Made by a program: the position numbers and the translations under genes. A DNA stretch of 64,000 nucleotides from Rhodopseudomonas palustris (GTDB lineage Bacteria; Pseudomonadota; Alphaproteobacteria; Rhizobiales; Xanthobacteraceae). The notes below the pieces were generated by a model. It did not search any database. It was not told the DNA's origin and saw nothing but the letters and a program-made list of their open reading frames with translations. The DNA lies in NCBI RefSeq assembly GCF_003031265.1, contig NZ_CP019966.1:2294001-2358000 (forward strand). The letters run 5' to 3'. Below, piece after piece: positions 17,018 to 25,518 of this stretch. Numbering within the stretch: position 1 is the stretch's first letter; every line of letters starts with the position of its first letter.

Positions 17018-17434
17018 CTAAGCGGCCTCCGAGGCGTGACCGTTGCGGCGCCGGGCATCGTCGGTCAGCGCCTGCGCGCAGGCCCAGTCCAGCATGGTGA
17101 TGCCACCAACCGCCGCGAGGGCGAGCGCAACGTTGCCGCGTTTGGGATTGTCGCGGCGGAGCTGCAGCGCGAGCGTGCCGACATCGAGCGCATCGCCGCC
17201 GACCCGGCTCCAAACCGATGCGGCCGACTCGGTGGTGAGGATGGCGACACCTGAAGCGATCTCTCGTGCGCCATAGAGCTGCAGCAGATGCTCGTTGCCC
17301 TCCATGCCGAGCGCGCGTGCGAGACGACGCGGGGCCAGCACCTCCGCCGCGCCGAGGCCGAGCGACACCCATCCGAGGAACCGGGCCAGCCGACGGGATT
17401 CGCTCGGCGTCATTTGCAGGGAGGCAGAAGTCAT
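17018..17434 (-). CDS. Small membrane protein, cyclase/dehydrase-like N-domain
   Basis: A 138-residue protein with two or three membrane-prone segments. The pattern RLARFLGWVSLGLGAAEVLAP followed by ALGMEGNEHLLQLYGAREI is typical of the membrane part found N-terminal to cyclase/dehydrase domains in alpha- and gammaproteobacteria; here it stands alone. The start at 17434 has GGAG nine bases upstream. Earlier ATGs (17458, 17449) lie at or before the predicted transcription start of the promoter at 17464. Function is unknown. Confidence 0.7.
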   Translation of the reverse strand: MTSASLQMTPSESRRLARFLGWVSLGLGAAEVLAPRRLARALGMEGNEHLLQLYGAREIASGVAILTTESAASVWSRVGGDALDVGTLALQLRRDNPKRGNVALALAAVGGITMLDWACAQALTDDARRRNGHASEAA

Positions 17435-17463
17435 CGGTACGGTCTCCATCGGGTTCACCCGCC

Positions 17464-17488
17464 AACGATGCCGATCGTGCAGCGTTCC
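17464..17488 (-). promoter_or_regulatory. EcfG-type general stress promoter
   Basis: Minus-strand GGAAC (17484-17488), 17 bases, GTTGG (GTT at 17464-17466). It is back to back with the plus-strand site at 17511-17535. Confidence 0.62.
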
Positions 17489-17510
17489 AACTCAGCCTGA
17501 GCGCCGGATT

Positions 17511-17535
17511 GGAACGTGGCCGGAGGCCGACGGTT
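17511..17535 (+). promoter_or_regulatory. EcfG-type general stress promoter
   Basis: GGAAC (17511-17515), 17 bases, GTTTT (GTT at 17533-17535), 15 bases ahead of the start codon at 17551. The two -35 elements of this divergent pair are only 22 bases apart. Confidence 0.62.
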
Positions 17536-17550
17536 TTTTGCGTATCCACG

Positions 17551-17922
17551 ATGGAGAGCGACGTGCGTTTGATCCCGACCCGCCTTCATGGCGCGATCGA
17601 TTATCTGGTGTCGGTTCTGGTGCTGGCGTTGCCGTTCGTGGCCGGTGAGCAGGGCGGCCTGCGCTGGGTGTTCGCGGCGGTGGGCTGCGCCGGAATCATC
17701 TACAGCCTGATCACCGATTACGAGTGGGGCGTCGTGCGGCTACTGCCGATACCATGGCATCTGGCGCTCGACGTGGTGTTTGGGCTTGCAATGCTCGCCC
17801 TTGGCATCTTCCTCTGGCTATCACTCCTCGGGGTGATCAGCGCCGTGGTCGGCATCGCCGCGCTGATCCTGGCGGCCATCACCGAGCTGCGCCCGCGCAC
17901 AGCGCGCCCGATCGTATCATGA
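17551..17922 (+). CDS. SPW-like membrane protein
   Basis: A 123-residue protein with four membrane helices, HGAIDYLVSVLVLALPF at the first and a WHLALDVVFGLAMLALG segment later. This resembles small membrane proteins with SPW-type repeats. There is no signal peptide. Its stop overlaps the next gene's start as ATGA, so a membrane component and a cytosolic hydrolase are made together from one EcfG-type promoter. Function is unknown. Confidence 0.7.
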   Translation: MESDVRLIPTRLHGAIDYLVSVLVLALPFVAGEQGGLRWVFAAVGCAGIIYSLITDYEWGVVRLLPIPWHLALDVVFGLAMLALGIFLWLSLLGVISAVVGIAALILAAITELRPRTARPIVS

Positions 17923-18524
17923 TCAAGCCGCCACCGGCCGAGCCGATCGAGGCTGCCATCCACCTCTGCGTCGATATGCAGCGGATTTTCGCGCGTGGCG
18001 GTGTGTGGGAGACGCCGTGGATGGAGCGCGTCCTGCCGGTGGTCGTGGATGTCTCGAACCACTATGCGAGATCAACGATCTTCACCCGCTTCATCACGCC
18101 CGAGCATCCGGAGCAGCGGCCGGGGCGGTGGCAGCGTTACTACCAGCGCTGGGAGGCCGCGTTGCGGCCCAATCTGAAGCCGGAACAGCTCGACCTAGTG
18201 CCGGAGTTGCAACGCCTGGCGCCGCCGGCGCAGGTGATCGACAAGCCGGTGTACTCCGCCTTCAAGCATTCACCCCTGGCATCGCTTCTGGTCGAGCGTG
18301 GCATTGGCACCGTGGTGGTCACGGGGGCCGAAACCGACGTCTGCGTACTCGCGACGGTGCTTGATGCCGTCGATCTCGGCTTTCGCGTCGTGCTGGTCGA
18401 GGATGCGCTGTGCAGCTCGTCCGACCCCGGTCACGACGCACTGATGACGATGTACCGCACCCGATACGGCCAGCAGATCGATCTCGTCAGTCGGGAGACG
18501 CTGTTCGATCTCTGGCAGTTTTGA
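17919..18524 (+). CDS. Isochorismatase-like cysteine hydrolase
   Basis: A 201-residue hydrolase. The catalytic aspartate is in HLCVDMQRIF near residue 18, and the nucleophilic cysteine in GAETDVCVLATVLDAVDLGF near residue 142. The fold is that of the isochorismatase/nicotinamidase superfamily, whose members cleave amides or vinyl ethers; the substrate is not predictable. Translation is coupled to the SPW-like gene by an ATGA overlap. It is only distantly like the YcaC-type protein at 40702-41352. Confidence 0.82.
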   Translation: MIKPPPAEPIEAAIHLCVDMQRIFARGGVWETPWMERVLPVVVDVSNHYARSTIFTRFITPEHPEQRPGRWQRYYQRWEAALRPNLKPEQLDLVPELQRLAPPAQVIDKPVYSAFKHSPLASLLVERGIGTVVVTGAETDVCVLATVLDAVDLGFRVVLVEDALCSSSDPGHDALMTMYRTRYGQQIDLVSRETLFDLWQF

Positions 18525-18549
18525 CGCAGGCGAAGGCCTGGTTCCGATA

Positions 18550-18574
18550 GGAACGGTGCACATCCGGCCACGTT
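18550..18574 (+). promoter_or_regulatory. EcfG-type general stress promoter
   Basis: GGAAC (18550-18554), 17 bases, GTTGA (GTT at 18572-18574), 33 bases ahead of the DUF892 start. Confidence 0.62.
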
Positions 18575-18607
18575 GAACGCGCGATCATTTCAACTGGAGA
18601 CTGAAGA

Positions 18608-19099
18608 ATGGCTCAGGACGCACGTGAGATCTTTGTTACCGGGCTGCGCAACGCCCACGCCATGGAGACCCAGGCGCGGGAGATGATGGAGCGGCAATCC
18701 GAACGTCTCGACGACTATCCGGAAGTGAAGGCGCGGGTGCAGCAGCATTTGCGGGAAACCGAAGGCCAGCTGAAGCGGCTCGACGAGTGCCTGTCCGCCT
18801 GCGGCGAAAGCGCCTCGATGCTGAAGGACACCACGCAGTCGTTCATGGGCAACATGGCGGCGCTGGCTCACACCGTGATGCCCGACGAGATCCTGAAGAA
18901 CACCTTCGCCAACAATGCCTTCGAACATTTCGAAATTGCCGCCTACAAATCGCTGCTGGCGCTCGCCGACATCGCCGGATTCGGCTCTGCCAAGCCGCTG
19001 CTGCAGGCGTCGCTGAAGGAAGAAGAAGCCATGGCGGCGTGGATCGACCAGAATATCGACAGCGTCACAAGATCCTACGTTCAGGCCCAGGCGGCCTGA
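18608..19099 (+). CDS. DUF892 ferritin-like protein
   Basis: A 163-residue four-helix protein of the DUF892 (YciE/YciF) family: FVTGLRNAHAMETQAREMM at the start, acidic and histidine residues spaced through the helices (AFEHFEIAAY, LKEEEAMAAWI). The family is induced by osmotic and general stress in many bacteria and may hold a di-metal centre; its activity is not known. GGAGA precedes the start. An EcfG-type promoter lies upstream and a strong hairpin follows, so this is a complete single-gene stress unit. Confidence 0.88.
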   Translation: MAQDAREIFVTGLRNAHAMETQAREMMERQSERLDDYPEVKARVQQHLRETEGQLKRLDECLSACGESASMLKDTTQSFMGNMAALAHTVMPDEILKNTFANNAFEHFEIAAYKSLLALADIAGFGSAKPLLQASLKEEEAMAAWIDQNIDSVTRSYVQAQAA

Positions 19100-19129
19100 G
19101 CTTGCACTCCTGATAAATCGGAAGACTGT

Positions 19130-19148
19130 GGCCGGGCTCAGCCCGGCC
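19130..19148 (+). terminator. Hairpin after DUF892 gene
   Basis: GGCCGGGCTCAGCCCGGCC forms an eight-base-pair stem followed by ATTTGCGTT. A second palindrome, ATGGCCGGG..CCCGGCCAT, lies at 19200-19222 before the convergent dehydrogenase end. The two may terminate opposite transcripts. Confidence 0.65.
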
Positions 19149-19260
19149 ATTTGCGTTGGTTGCCCTGCATTGATGGCACTCGGTCCCCCAAGACCGACGA
19201 TGGCCGGGGTGATCCCGGCCATGATGAAGTCGTTGTATGTCGGTTAGTGGCTGAGCCCGC

Positions 19261-20433
19261 TCAGCTTGGTTTCATCACCACCTTGATGCAGCCCTCCTTC
19301 TTGTCTCGGAAGGTCTTGTAGAGTTCCGGGCCTTCTTCCAGCGTGGCGCGGTGGGTGATCACGAACGAGGGATCGATCTCGCGCTTTTGGATACGGCCGA
19401 GCAGTTGCGGCAGATAATGCTGCACCGGAGTCTGCGCCATCCGCATTGTCAGGCCGCGGTTGATGGCCGAGCCCATCGGGATCTTGTCCAGTAGCCCACC
19501 ATAGACGCCGACGATCGACACCGTGCCGAAGTTTCGGCAGCAGTGGATCGCCTGGCGCAAGACGTGCGGCCGGTCCGTGCCCATGAAAGTGGCCATCTTC
19601 ACGCGGTCGACCATCGAGTCGAAGCTCGCCATTGCGGCTGCTTCGGTTCCGACCGCGTCGATGCACGCGTCGGCGCCGCGGCCGTTAGTGAGATCCTGGA
19701 TCTTGTCGTAGACGTCGTCGTCCATGAAGTTGATAACGATCGCGCCGGATTGCCGCGCCATCTCCATGCGCTCCGGCACCGTGTCGATCGCGATCACGCG
19801 TTCGGCGCCGAGCAGGAAGGCGCTCTTGATCGCCATCTGGCCGACCGGGCCGCAGCCCCACACCGCGACTGTTTCACCACCTTTGAGATTGCAGAAGTCA
19901 GCTGCCATGAAGCCGGTCGGGAAGATATCGGACAGGAACAGAACCTGTTCGTCGGTCAGTCCATCGGGCACTTTGATCGGACCGACGTCGGCATACGGCA
20001 CGCGCAGATACTCGGCCTGACCACCGGCATAGCCGCCGAGCATATGAGAGTAGCCGAACAGGCCAGCGGGCGAATGGCCCCACATCTTCTCGGCCGCCTT
20101 GGCGTTGGGATTCGATCGCTCGCAGCCTGAATAGAAGCCGCGCTGGCAGAAAAAGCATTCGCCGCAGGAGATGGTGAACGGGACCACCACCCGATCACCG
20201 ACCTTGAGCTTGGTATTCTCGGAGCCGACTTCCACCACTTCACCCATGGTCTCGTGGCCGAGCACGTCACCGCTCTGCATCGACGGCATGATTCCGTCCA
20301 TCAAGTGCAGGTCCGAACCGCAGATCGCGCAGGCCGTCACTTTGATGATCGCATCGCGGCCGTGTTCGATTTTCGGATCCGGCACGCTCTCGCAGCGGAT
20401 GTCGTTCTTGCCGTGCCAGGTCAGAGCTTTCAT
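19261..20433 (-). CDS. Zinc-dependent alcohol dehydrogenase
   Basis: A 390-residue medium-chain dehydrogenase of the group close to glutathione-independent formaldehyde dehydrogenase. The catalytic zinc ligands appear in [13 protein letters not shown] and [12 protein letters not shown]. Structural-zinc cysteines lie in [16 protein letters not shown]. The Rossmann site is [12 protein letters not shown]. It oxidises an alcohol or detoxifies an aldehyde using NAD; the exact substrate is unclear. A near match to the EcfG promoter (GGAAC at 20486-20490, then TTT in place of GTT) lies upstream, so stress control is possible. Confidence 0.87.
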   Translation of the reverse strand: MKALTWHGKNDIRCESVPDPKIEHGRDAIIKVTACAICGSDLHLMDGIMPSMQSGDVLGHETMGEVVEVGSENTKLKVGDRVVVPFTISCGECFFCQRGFYSGCERSNPNAKAAEKMWGHSPAGLFGYSHMLGGYAGGQAEYLRVPYADVGPIKVPDGLTDEQVLFLSDIFPTGFMAADFCNLKGGETVAVWGCGPVGQMAIKSAFLLGAERVIAIDTVPERMEMARQSGAIVINFMDDDVYDKIQDLTNGRGADACIDAVGTEAAAMASFDSMVDRVKMATFMGTDRPHVLRQAIHCCRNFGTVSIVGVYGGLLDKIPMGSAINRGLTMRMAQTPVQHYLPQLLGRIQKREIDPSFVITHRATLEEGPELYKTFRDKKEGCIKVVMKPS

Positions 20434-20538
20434 CTGCAGTTCCTCGTCGTTGATGGCGAGGGAAAAAAGCCGAACATGGTCGGTTGTTCCTGGTGCTCGG
20501 CTTGAACGCCGCGACCTGAAGACGCGACTGGTTAGTTA

Positions 20539-20563
20539 GGAACGGCGTCTCCGAAGCTCCGTT
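20539..20563 (+). promoter_or_regulatory. EcfG-type general stress promoter
   Basis: GGAAC (20539-20543), 17 bases, GTTGG (GTT at 20561-20563), 44 bases ahead of the start at 20608. Confidence 0.62.
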
Positions 20564-20607
20564 GGCCTTCGCGCAAGTCAGCAATCAGAACAATGACAGG
20601 AGCGACG

Positions 20608-20925
20608 ATGATGCGGAAGACGACGACAGCGATGACCGTGCTCGCAGTGCTGGCGCTTGGCGCCAGCCAAGTGATGGCCCAAGGCGGTGGTGGCGGCGGT
20701 GGAGCCGGCGGCGGCGGGGGTGGTGGTGCCGGGGCCGGCGGTGCCGGCGCAGGAGGTGGTGCAGGCGCGGGTGCCGGTGGTGCGGCTGGCGGCGGCGCGG
20801 GCGGTGGCGGCCCGTCGAACTCCGATCGTGGTGGTCAAGGCTCGGGCAGCGCGCACGGCGCGACCAATTCGACGACGCCGAGCTCGGACGGCCAGTCGGG
20901 CGCAACCACGCCGATGCGAAAGTAA
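20608..20925 (+). CDS. Glycine-rich exported small protein
   Basis: A 105-residue protein. A signal peptide (MMRKTTTAMTVLAVLALGA, cleavage near VMA-Q) is followed by about 45 residues of almost pure glycine and alanine and a serine/threonine-rich tail. The mature part is low-complexity and may be a flexible surface or periplasmic filler. The start at 20608 is chosen because AGGAG lies seven bases upstream, inside the longer frame from 20593. It has its own EcfG-type promoter and a factor-independent terminator. Function is unknown. Confidence 0.65.
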   Translation: MMRKTTTAMTVLAVLALGASQVMAQGGGGGGGAGGGGGGGAGAGGAGAGGGAGAGAGGAAGGGAGGGGPSNSDRGGQGSGSAHGATNSTTPSSDGQSGATTPMRK

Positions 20926-20959
20926 GCGCTCCCGCGACGCGACGACGTCAAGATTAACA

Positions 20960-20995
20960 AGCCGGGTGGTGCCTGTCCGCACCTCCCGGCTTTTT
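20960..20995 (+). terminator. Factor-independent terminator
   Basis: AGCCGGGTGGTGC pairs with GCACCTCCCGGCT (one mismatch) around a short loop and is followed by TTTTT. It ends the glycine-rich gene's transcript. Confidence 0.85.
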
Positions 20996-21064
20996 GCGTG
21001 GCAGGTAGGCTACGGAAGATCGTCGCCTTGCCGGGGGCTGGGCGACGTGCTTAACCCAGACGTG

Positions 21065-21240
21065 TACCGGTGCCTCTCGCCGAGAGAGGTGAAACGGGAA
21101 TGCGGTGCGGGGCGATGCCTCAATGCCGCAGCTGCCCTCGCAACTGTGGGCGGATCGGAGCGTCCTCGAATGCCACTGGCGGTATCGGCCGGGAAGGCGG
21201 ACGCGACGGATATCCGCGAGCCAGGAGACCGGCCGGTGCA
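21065..21240 (+). promoter_or_regulatory. Cobalamin riboswitch 1
   Basis: The conserved B12-riboswitch blocks occur in order: GGTGCC, then GAAACGGGAATGCGGTG, then the core GCAGCTGCCCTCGCAACTGTG, CCACTGG, CGGGAAGGC and GAGCCAGGAGACCGGCC. It lies 45 bases upstream of a corrinoid-binding protein gene and should shut that gene down when adenosylcobalamin is abundant, most likely by masking its ribosome-binding site. Confidence 0.92.
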
Positions 21241-21284
21241 TGGTGTGCAACTCGTTCGGCGATGGGCCGGCGGAGGATGTCGTC

Positions 21285-22220
21285 TTGAACAGAACAATTG
21301 CGCCGCATTGCGGCGTTCGGCCGCCCGTCGCCTTGCGTGACCGGCGTGCGCCCCGCTGGCGTTCCCGCTTGTTGCTGGTGGTCGCCGCGGTTGGTTTGCT
21401 GGCCTCGCCAGCGTTCGCAGCCTCCAAGCGGATCGCCTCGATCAACATGTGCACTGATCAGTTGCTGATCGCCCTGGCCGATCCCGACCAGATCGCCGGG
21501 CTTGGACCGTATGCGCGTGATCCGAGGTTGTCTTGGCTCGCCAAGGAGGCTGAGCGATTTCCGAGGCTGTCCGGTGAAGCTGAGGATCTGTTGATGCTAG
21601 CGCCCGACGTGGTGCTGGCCGGCCGCTATGGCAAGCTTGCCACGCGCGAGTTGCTCCGCGCGCAGAACACTCCGGTCGAAGAGTTCGACGTGCCGCGGAC
21701 GATCGACGAGGTGAAACTACAGATCCGACGAGTCGGCGCGCTGGTCGGCCATCCGGAGCGCTCGGAGGCGATGATCGGCTCGATTGATCAGGCCGCGGAG
21801 CGGGCGCGACGCACCGCCTCGCGGTGGCAGGGCCGGGTGCTGGCGCTATCGCGGCGCGGCTGGGTGACCGGCGGCGATAGTCTGCTCAGCTCGCTGCTGC
21901 AGACCGCCGGCCTGTCGAATGCGGCGTCCGATCTTGGTTTCGCCTATGGCGGCTTCACCTCGCTCGAAGCGATCGTCGCATCGCGGCCGGACTTGTTACT
22001 CGTATCCGAAGAGCAGCCGGTGGCTGAAGATCAGGGCAAGGCTCTGCTGCTGCATCCCGCGATCCAGCAGGCCTATCCGGCGAGCCGACGGATCGTTGTT
22101 CCAGATCAGCTCACGGTCTGCGGCGGCGCGATGCTGCCGGTTGCGCTCGATCGACTATCCGACGCGATCGAGCAGATCAGCCAGCGGCGAGGCGTTGCGG
22201 CGGCCACGCCGCGGCAGTGA
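21285..22220 (+). CDS. Corrinoid ABC transporter substrate-binding protein
   Basis: A 311-residue periplasmic binding protein of the BtuF/FepB class. A signal peptide (WRSRLLLVVAAVGLLASPAFA) is followed by KRIASINMCTDQLLIALADPDQIAG and EDLLMLAPDVVLAG, typical of corrinoid or siderophore binders. The TTG start at 21285 is chosen because GGAGGAT lies nine bases ahead and because it follows the cobalamin riboswitch directly; any earlier start would lie inside the riboswitch. The riboswitch supports corrinoid as ligand. No permease or ATPase for it lies alongside. Confidence 0.85.
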   Translation: MNRTIAPHCGVRPPVALRDRRAPRWRSRLLLVVAAVGLLASPAFAASKRIASINMCTDQLLIALADPDQIAGLGPYARDPRLSWLAKEAERFPRLSGEAEDLLMLAPDVVLAGRYGKLATRELLRAQNTPVEEFDVPRTIDEVKLQIRRVGALVGHPERSEAMIGSIDQAAERARRTASRWQGRVLALSRRGWVTGGDSLLSSLLQTAGLSNAASDLGFAYGGFTSLEAIVASRPDLLLVSEEQPVAEDQGKALLLHPAIQQAYPASRRIVVPDQLTVCGGAMLPVALDRLSDAIEQISQRRGVAAATPRQ

Positions 22221-22252
22221 ACGCGTCGTCGTCGCGGGGCGCGCCACGGTGA

Positions 22253-23002
22253 TCAGCTCTCCTCCAGCGCTGCGCCGTACAAAATCATGCAGGGGCCGGA
22301 CGGCCGATCGGCGGCGAGGCGGGCGGCGATCTCGCTGACGCTGCCTCGCTGCACGTTGGTTGCGTCTGAGCCGAGGCTTTCGACCATCACGGCCGGCGTC
22401 GTTGCACTCAGGCCGTGGGTGATCAGTTGCGCCACGAGGGCCGGGAAGGTGGCCTTGCCCATATAGACGCAGGTCGTCGCGGTCGCATCCGCGAGCGCTG
22501 CGAGGTCGAGATCGCGCGGTAAGCGGCCGTCGACATCGTGGCCGGTGACGAACTGGACCCGGCGCGCGACGCCGCGCTTGGTCAGCGATGCGCCGATCAT
22601 GGCCGCAGCGGCGGTCGCGGTGGTGATGCCCGGGACAATCTCGACCGCGATGCCGGCCTCGCGCGCGGCCCGCAGCTCTTCGTCAGCGCGGGCAAACAGC
22701 GTCGGATCGCCGGCCTTCAGCCGCACCACGTGCTTGCCGCGCAGCGCATAGCTGATCGCGAGGCGGCTGACTTCCTCCTGGCGCGGCGAGGGATGGCCGG
22801 CGCGCTTGCCGACCGCGACCATCTCGGCGTTGGGATCGAGATAGGCCATGAAGTCCTCGCCGGCGAGGTCGTCGTATAGCACGACGTCGGCAGCCTGCAG
22901 GCGCTTGATCGCGCGCAGCGTCAGCAGGTCGGCATCGCCTGGGCCGGCGCCGACCAGCGTGATACGGCCGGGTGCAGCGGCGCTTTCGAAAGAGTTGGAC
23001 AT
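22253..23002 (-). CDS. cobA: Uroporphyrinogen-III C-methyltransferase
   Basis: A 249-residue SUMT that adds methyl groups at C2 and C7 of uroporphyrinogen III to give precorrin-2, the entry to cobalamin. Motifs: VGAGPGDADLLTLRA at the N-terminus, YDDLAGEDFM, VRLKAGDPTLFARADEE, VPGITTATAAAA and VYMGKATFP. There is no CysG-type dehydrogenase extension. It is the last gene of the cobL-cobE-cobM-cobB-cobA set; its ATG overlaps the cobB stop by one base (TGATG). It ends convergent with the corrinoid-binding protein gene, 32 bases away. Confidence 0.93.
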   Translation of the reverse strand: MSNSFESAAAPGRITLVGAGPGDADLLTLRAIKRLQAADVVLYDDLAGEDFMAYLDPNAEMVAVGKRAGHPSPRQEEVSRLAISYALRGKHVVRLKAGDPTLFARADEELRAAREAGIAVEIVPGITTATAAAAMIGASLTKRGVARRVQFVTGHDVDGRLPRDLDLAALADATATTCVYMGKATFPALVAQLITHGLSATTPAVMVESLGSDATNVQRGSVSEIAARLAADRPSGPCMILYGAALEES

Positions 23003-24369
23003 CAGGCGATCGCCTCCTCGGCGACATCGATCAGGTGAAAGAACGTGCCGGTGACGTGGCCGCGGCGGCTGCCGGTCTCAGCAGTGAGTTGGCCGGCGGG
23101 ATCGCGGATCTCGGCGAGCGGCTCGTCCGAAACGGTGACGACGCGGGCGTAGTGATACTCGTGGCCGCGCAGCACGCTGCCCGCGGCATGGCCGGCGGCG
23201 GCGGCCTGCAAGGTCGCGAGGCGATAGCCGAGATGCAGCTTGCGGCTGGCGAAGTCGGTTTCGAGGCCGAGCAGTCCGGCCATCGCATGGCGTGTGCCGT
23301 CTGCATCGATCAGGCCGGCACCCAGCGTCATGTAGCCGCCGCACTCGCCGTGCACTGCGCGGGTTTCTGAAAACGCGCCGAGCGCCGCTTTGAACCGCGT
23401 CGCGGCCGCAAGTCGCCCGGCGTGTAGCTCGGGATAGCCTCCCGGCAGCCACGCGGCGTCGCAGGACGGGTCTGGGCCTTCGTCGTTCAGCGGCGAGAAC
23501 GGCACGATCTCGGCTCCGGCGGCGCGCCAGCCTGCGGTGAGATGCGGATAGATGAACGAGAATGCGTCGTCATGCGCCAGCGCGATGCGCTGACCCGGCG
23601 GCGTCAGCGGCCGGTTGGTCGATGCGATCGGACGCGCCGGCTGTGCGGCGCGGATCAGTGCGTCGAGGTCGATCCCACGCGTGGCGCTGTCGGCGAGTTG
23701 CTGCAGGCGGGTGTCGAGCCTCGCGGTCTCGCGTGCCTGCACCAAGCCGAGATGGCGTTTCTTCAGCGTGAGATCGCGCTGGCGCTCGAAGCTGCCCAGC
23801 ACTGGAATGTCGTGCGCGGCGAAACCGTCGCGGACCAGCGCCTCATGGCGCGGGCTGGCGACGTTGTTGAGAATGACTCCGGCGATGTGGACGTCGCTGC
23901 GATAGCGGGCGAAGCCAAGCGTCAGCGCGGCGGCGGACTGCGCTTGGCCTGCGACGTCGATCACCAGCACGACCGGCCAGCCGGTGAAGGCGGCGATATC
24001 GGCGGTGGCGCCGTTACCCCACGCGCCGACCGCGCTGCCGCCGTCGAACAGCCCCATCACGCCCTCGGCGAGGCAGAGGTCTGCGCCCGTGGCAGCATCG
24101 AGCAGAAACGTGATGCGGTCTTGGCCGAATGCCCAGGAATCCAGATTGAAGCAGGGCCGGCCGGCCGCGATCTTGTGAAACGCCGGATCGATGTAATCGG
24201 GCCCGCATTTGTACGGCTGCACGGTGAGGCCGCGGCGGCGCAGTGCCGCGTGCAGCGCCAGCGTCACCGTGGTCTTGCCGCTATTGGTCGACGGCGCCGC
24301 GATGATCAGCCCCGGCGGACGGCCGTTCGTCGCGGTTGTTACGACGTAATCAGTCACGGTCACGGCCAT
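23002..24369 (-). CDS. cobB: Cobyrinic/hydrogenobyrinic acid a,c-diamide synthase
   Basis: A 455-residue ATP- and glutamine-dependent amidase. An N-terminal P-loop ([17 protein letters not shown] near residue 25) activates the carboxylates; a C-terminal type-1 glutaminase domain carries the cysteine in [14 protein letters not shown] and a histidine in GHEYHYAR. It amidates side chains a and c of (hydrogeno)byrinic acid. The start overlaps the cobM end by 20 bases; a GTG at 24363 is an alternative. Confidence 0.93.
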   Translation of the reverse strand: MAVTVTDYVVTTATNGRPPGLIIAAPSTNSGKTTVTLALHAALRRRGLTVQPYKCGPDYIDPAFHKIAAGRPCFNLDSWAFGQDRITFLLDAATGADLCLAEGVMGLFDGGSAVGAWGNGATADIAAFTGWPVVLVIDVAGQAQSAAALTLGFARYRSDVHIAGVILNNVASPRHEALVRDGFAAHDIPVLGSFERQRDLTLKKRHLGLVQARETARLDTRLQQLADSATRGIDLDALIRAAQPARPIASTNRPLTPPGQRIALAHDDAFSFIYPHLTAGWRAAGAEIVPFSPLNDEGPDPSCDAAWLPGGYPELHAGRLAAATRFKAALGAFSETRAVHGECGGYMTLGAGLIDADGTRHAMAGLLGLETDFASRKLHLGYRLATLQAAAAGHAAGSVLRGHEYHYARVVTVSDEPLAEIRDPAGQLTAETGSRRGHVTGTFFHLIDVAEEAIA

Positions 24370-25129
24370 CCTCCGCCGAGCGGCGATAGCGGCGATCGTA
24401 GTCGGGCGCGTACAGCGAGCTCTCGCGGAAATCGGTAGCGGCGAGCGATGGCCCGACCAGGATCAACGCGGTGCGGTCGATGCCTTCGGCGGCGACCTGC
24501 GCGGCAATCGAGCCGAGCGTGCCGCGGATCACTTGCTGTTCCGGCCAGCTCGCGCGCACCACTACGGCGACCGCGCCGTCGTCGCCGTAATGCGGACGCA
24601 GCCGTTCGACGACATCGGGAAGGACGTGGATCGACAGATGGATCGCCAGCGTCGCGCCGGTGGCGGCGAAGGCTTCCAGCGTCTCGCGCGGCGGCATTGC
24701 GGAGGCACGGCCAGAGGTGCGCGTCAGCACCACGGTCTGCGCGACTTCGGGCAAGGTGAGTTCACGGCCGAGCACCGCGGCCGCCGCCGCGAACGACGGC
24801 ACGCCGGGCGTGACGGTGTAGGGGATGCCGTGCTGCTCCAGGCGGCGGATCTGTTCGCCCATCGCGCTCCACACCGATAGGTCGCCGGAATGTAGCCGGG
24901 CGACGTCGTGGCCGGCTTCGGCAGCGGCAACGAACTCCGCCGTGATCGCGTCGAGATCAAGCGGCGCTGTGTCGACGACGCGCGCGTCCTTCGGGCACAG
25001 CGCCACGATCTCGCGCGGGACTAAAGAGCCAGCATAGAGGCACACGGGGCAGCGCATCACCAGGTCGCGACCGCGCACAGTGATCAGATCGGGCGCGCCG
25101 GGGCCGGCGCCGATGAAGTGGACGGTCAT
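24350..25129 (-). CDS. cobM: Precorrin-4 C11-methyltransferase
   Basis: A 259-residue SAM-dependent tetrapyrrole methylase. It has [18 protein letters not shown] at the start, [29 protein letters not shown] and [22 protein letters not shown]; these features are typical of CobM/CbiF. It converts precorrin-4 to precorrin-5. It overlaps cobE (ATGA) upstream and cobB downstream. Confidence 0.93.
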   Translation of the reverse strand: MTVHFIGAGPGAPDLITVRGRDLVMRCPVCLYAGSLVPREIVALCPKDARVVDTAPLDLDAITAEFVAAAEAGHDVARLHSGDLSVWSAMGEQIRRLEQHGIPYTVTPGVPSFAAAAAVLGRELTLPEVAQTVVLTRTSGRASAMPPRETLEAFAATGATLAIHLSIHVLPDVVERLRPHYGDDGAVAVVVRASWPEQQVIRGTLGSIAAQVAAEGIDRTALILVGPSLAATDFRESSLYAPDYDRRYRRSAEDGRDRD

Positions 25130-25518
25130 GCCAACGGCTCCTCGATCGCTACCGCGGCCGTCGCGAGGCGATCCTGTGAGATCAAACGGGATACGATCAG
25201 CCGCGCCGTCGGTCCGGCGGCGGCGAGCGCCGCGGCCTCGCAGACGCTGCCGACGCCGCGGTGATGTGCGACCACGGCAGACGACGTCGTTATCCGTGCG
25301 GCGGCTTGTTCGAGCGCAGCCGTCTCGACCGGCAAGATGGGGAGAGCCGTTGCTGTCGAGGCCTCGCGCAAGCTGCTGTGATCGGCTTTGTCCGCTGCAG
25401 TCGCTAGCGCGGATGGTTGGTGCGGGGCGGCGGCGCGGCGCGCGGTCTCGATCACATCGATGATCGACGAGGCAGGGGTGACGGCGCGGAAGCCGATGCC
25501 GATCACGACCGCGGTCAT
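25126..25518 (-). CDS. cobE: Cobalamin biosynthesis protein CobE
   Basis: A 130-residue protein matching CobE, the counterpart of the C-terminal domain of Cbi[21 protein letters not shown] at the start, [18 protein letters not shown], and [14 protein letters not shown]. Its role in the aerobic pathway is not fully defined. The start at 25518 gives ATGA overlap with the cobL stop; the longer open frame lies inside cobL. Its own stop overlaps cobM. Confidence 0.88.
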   Translation of the reverse strand: MTAVVIGIGFRAVTPASSIIDVIETARRAAAPHQPSALATAADKADHSSLREASTATALPILPVETAALEQAAARITTSSAVVAHHRGVGSVCEAAALAAAGPTARLIVSRLISQDRLATAAVAIEEPLA

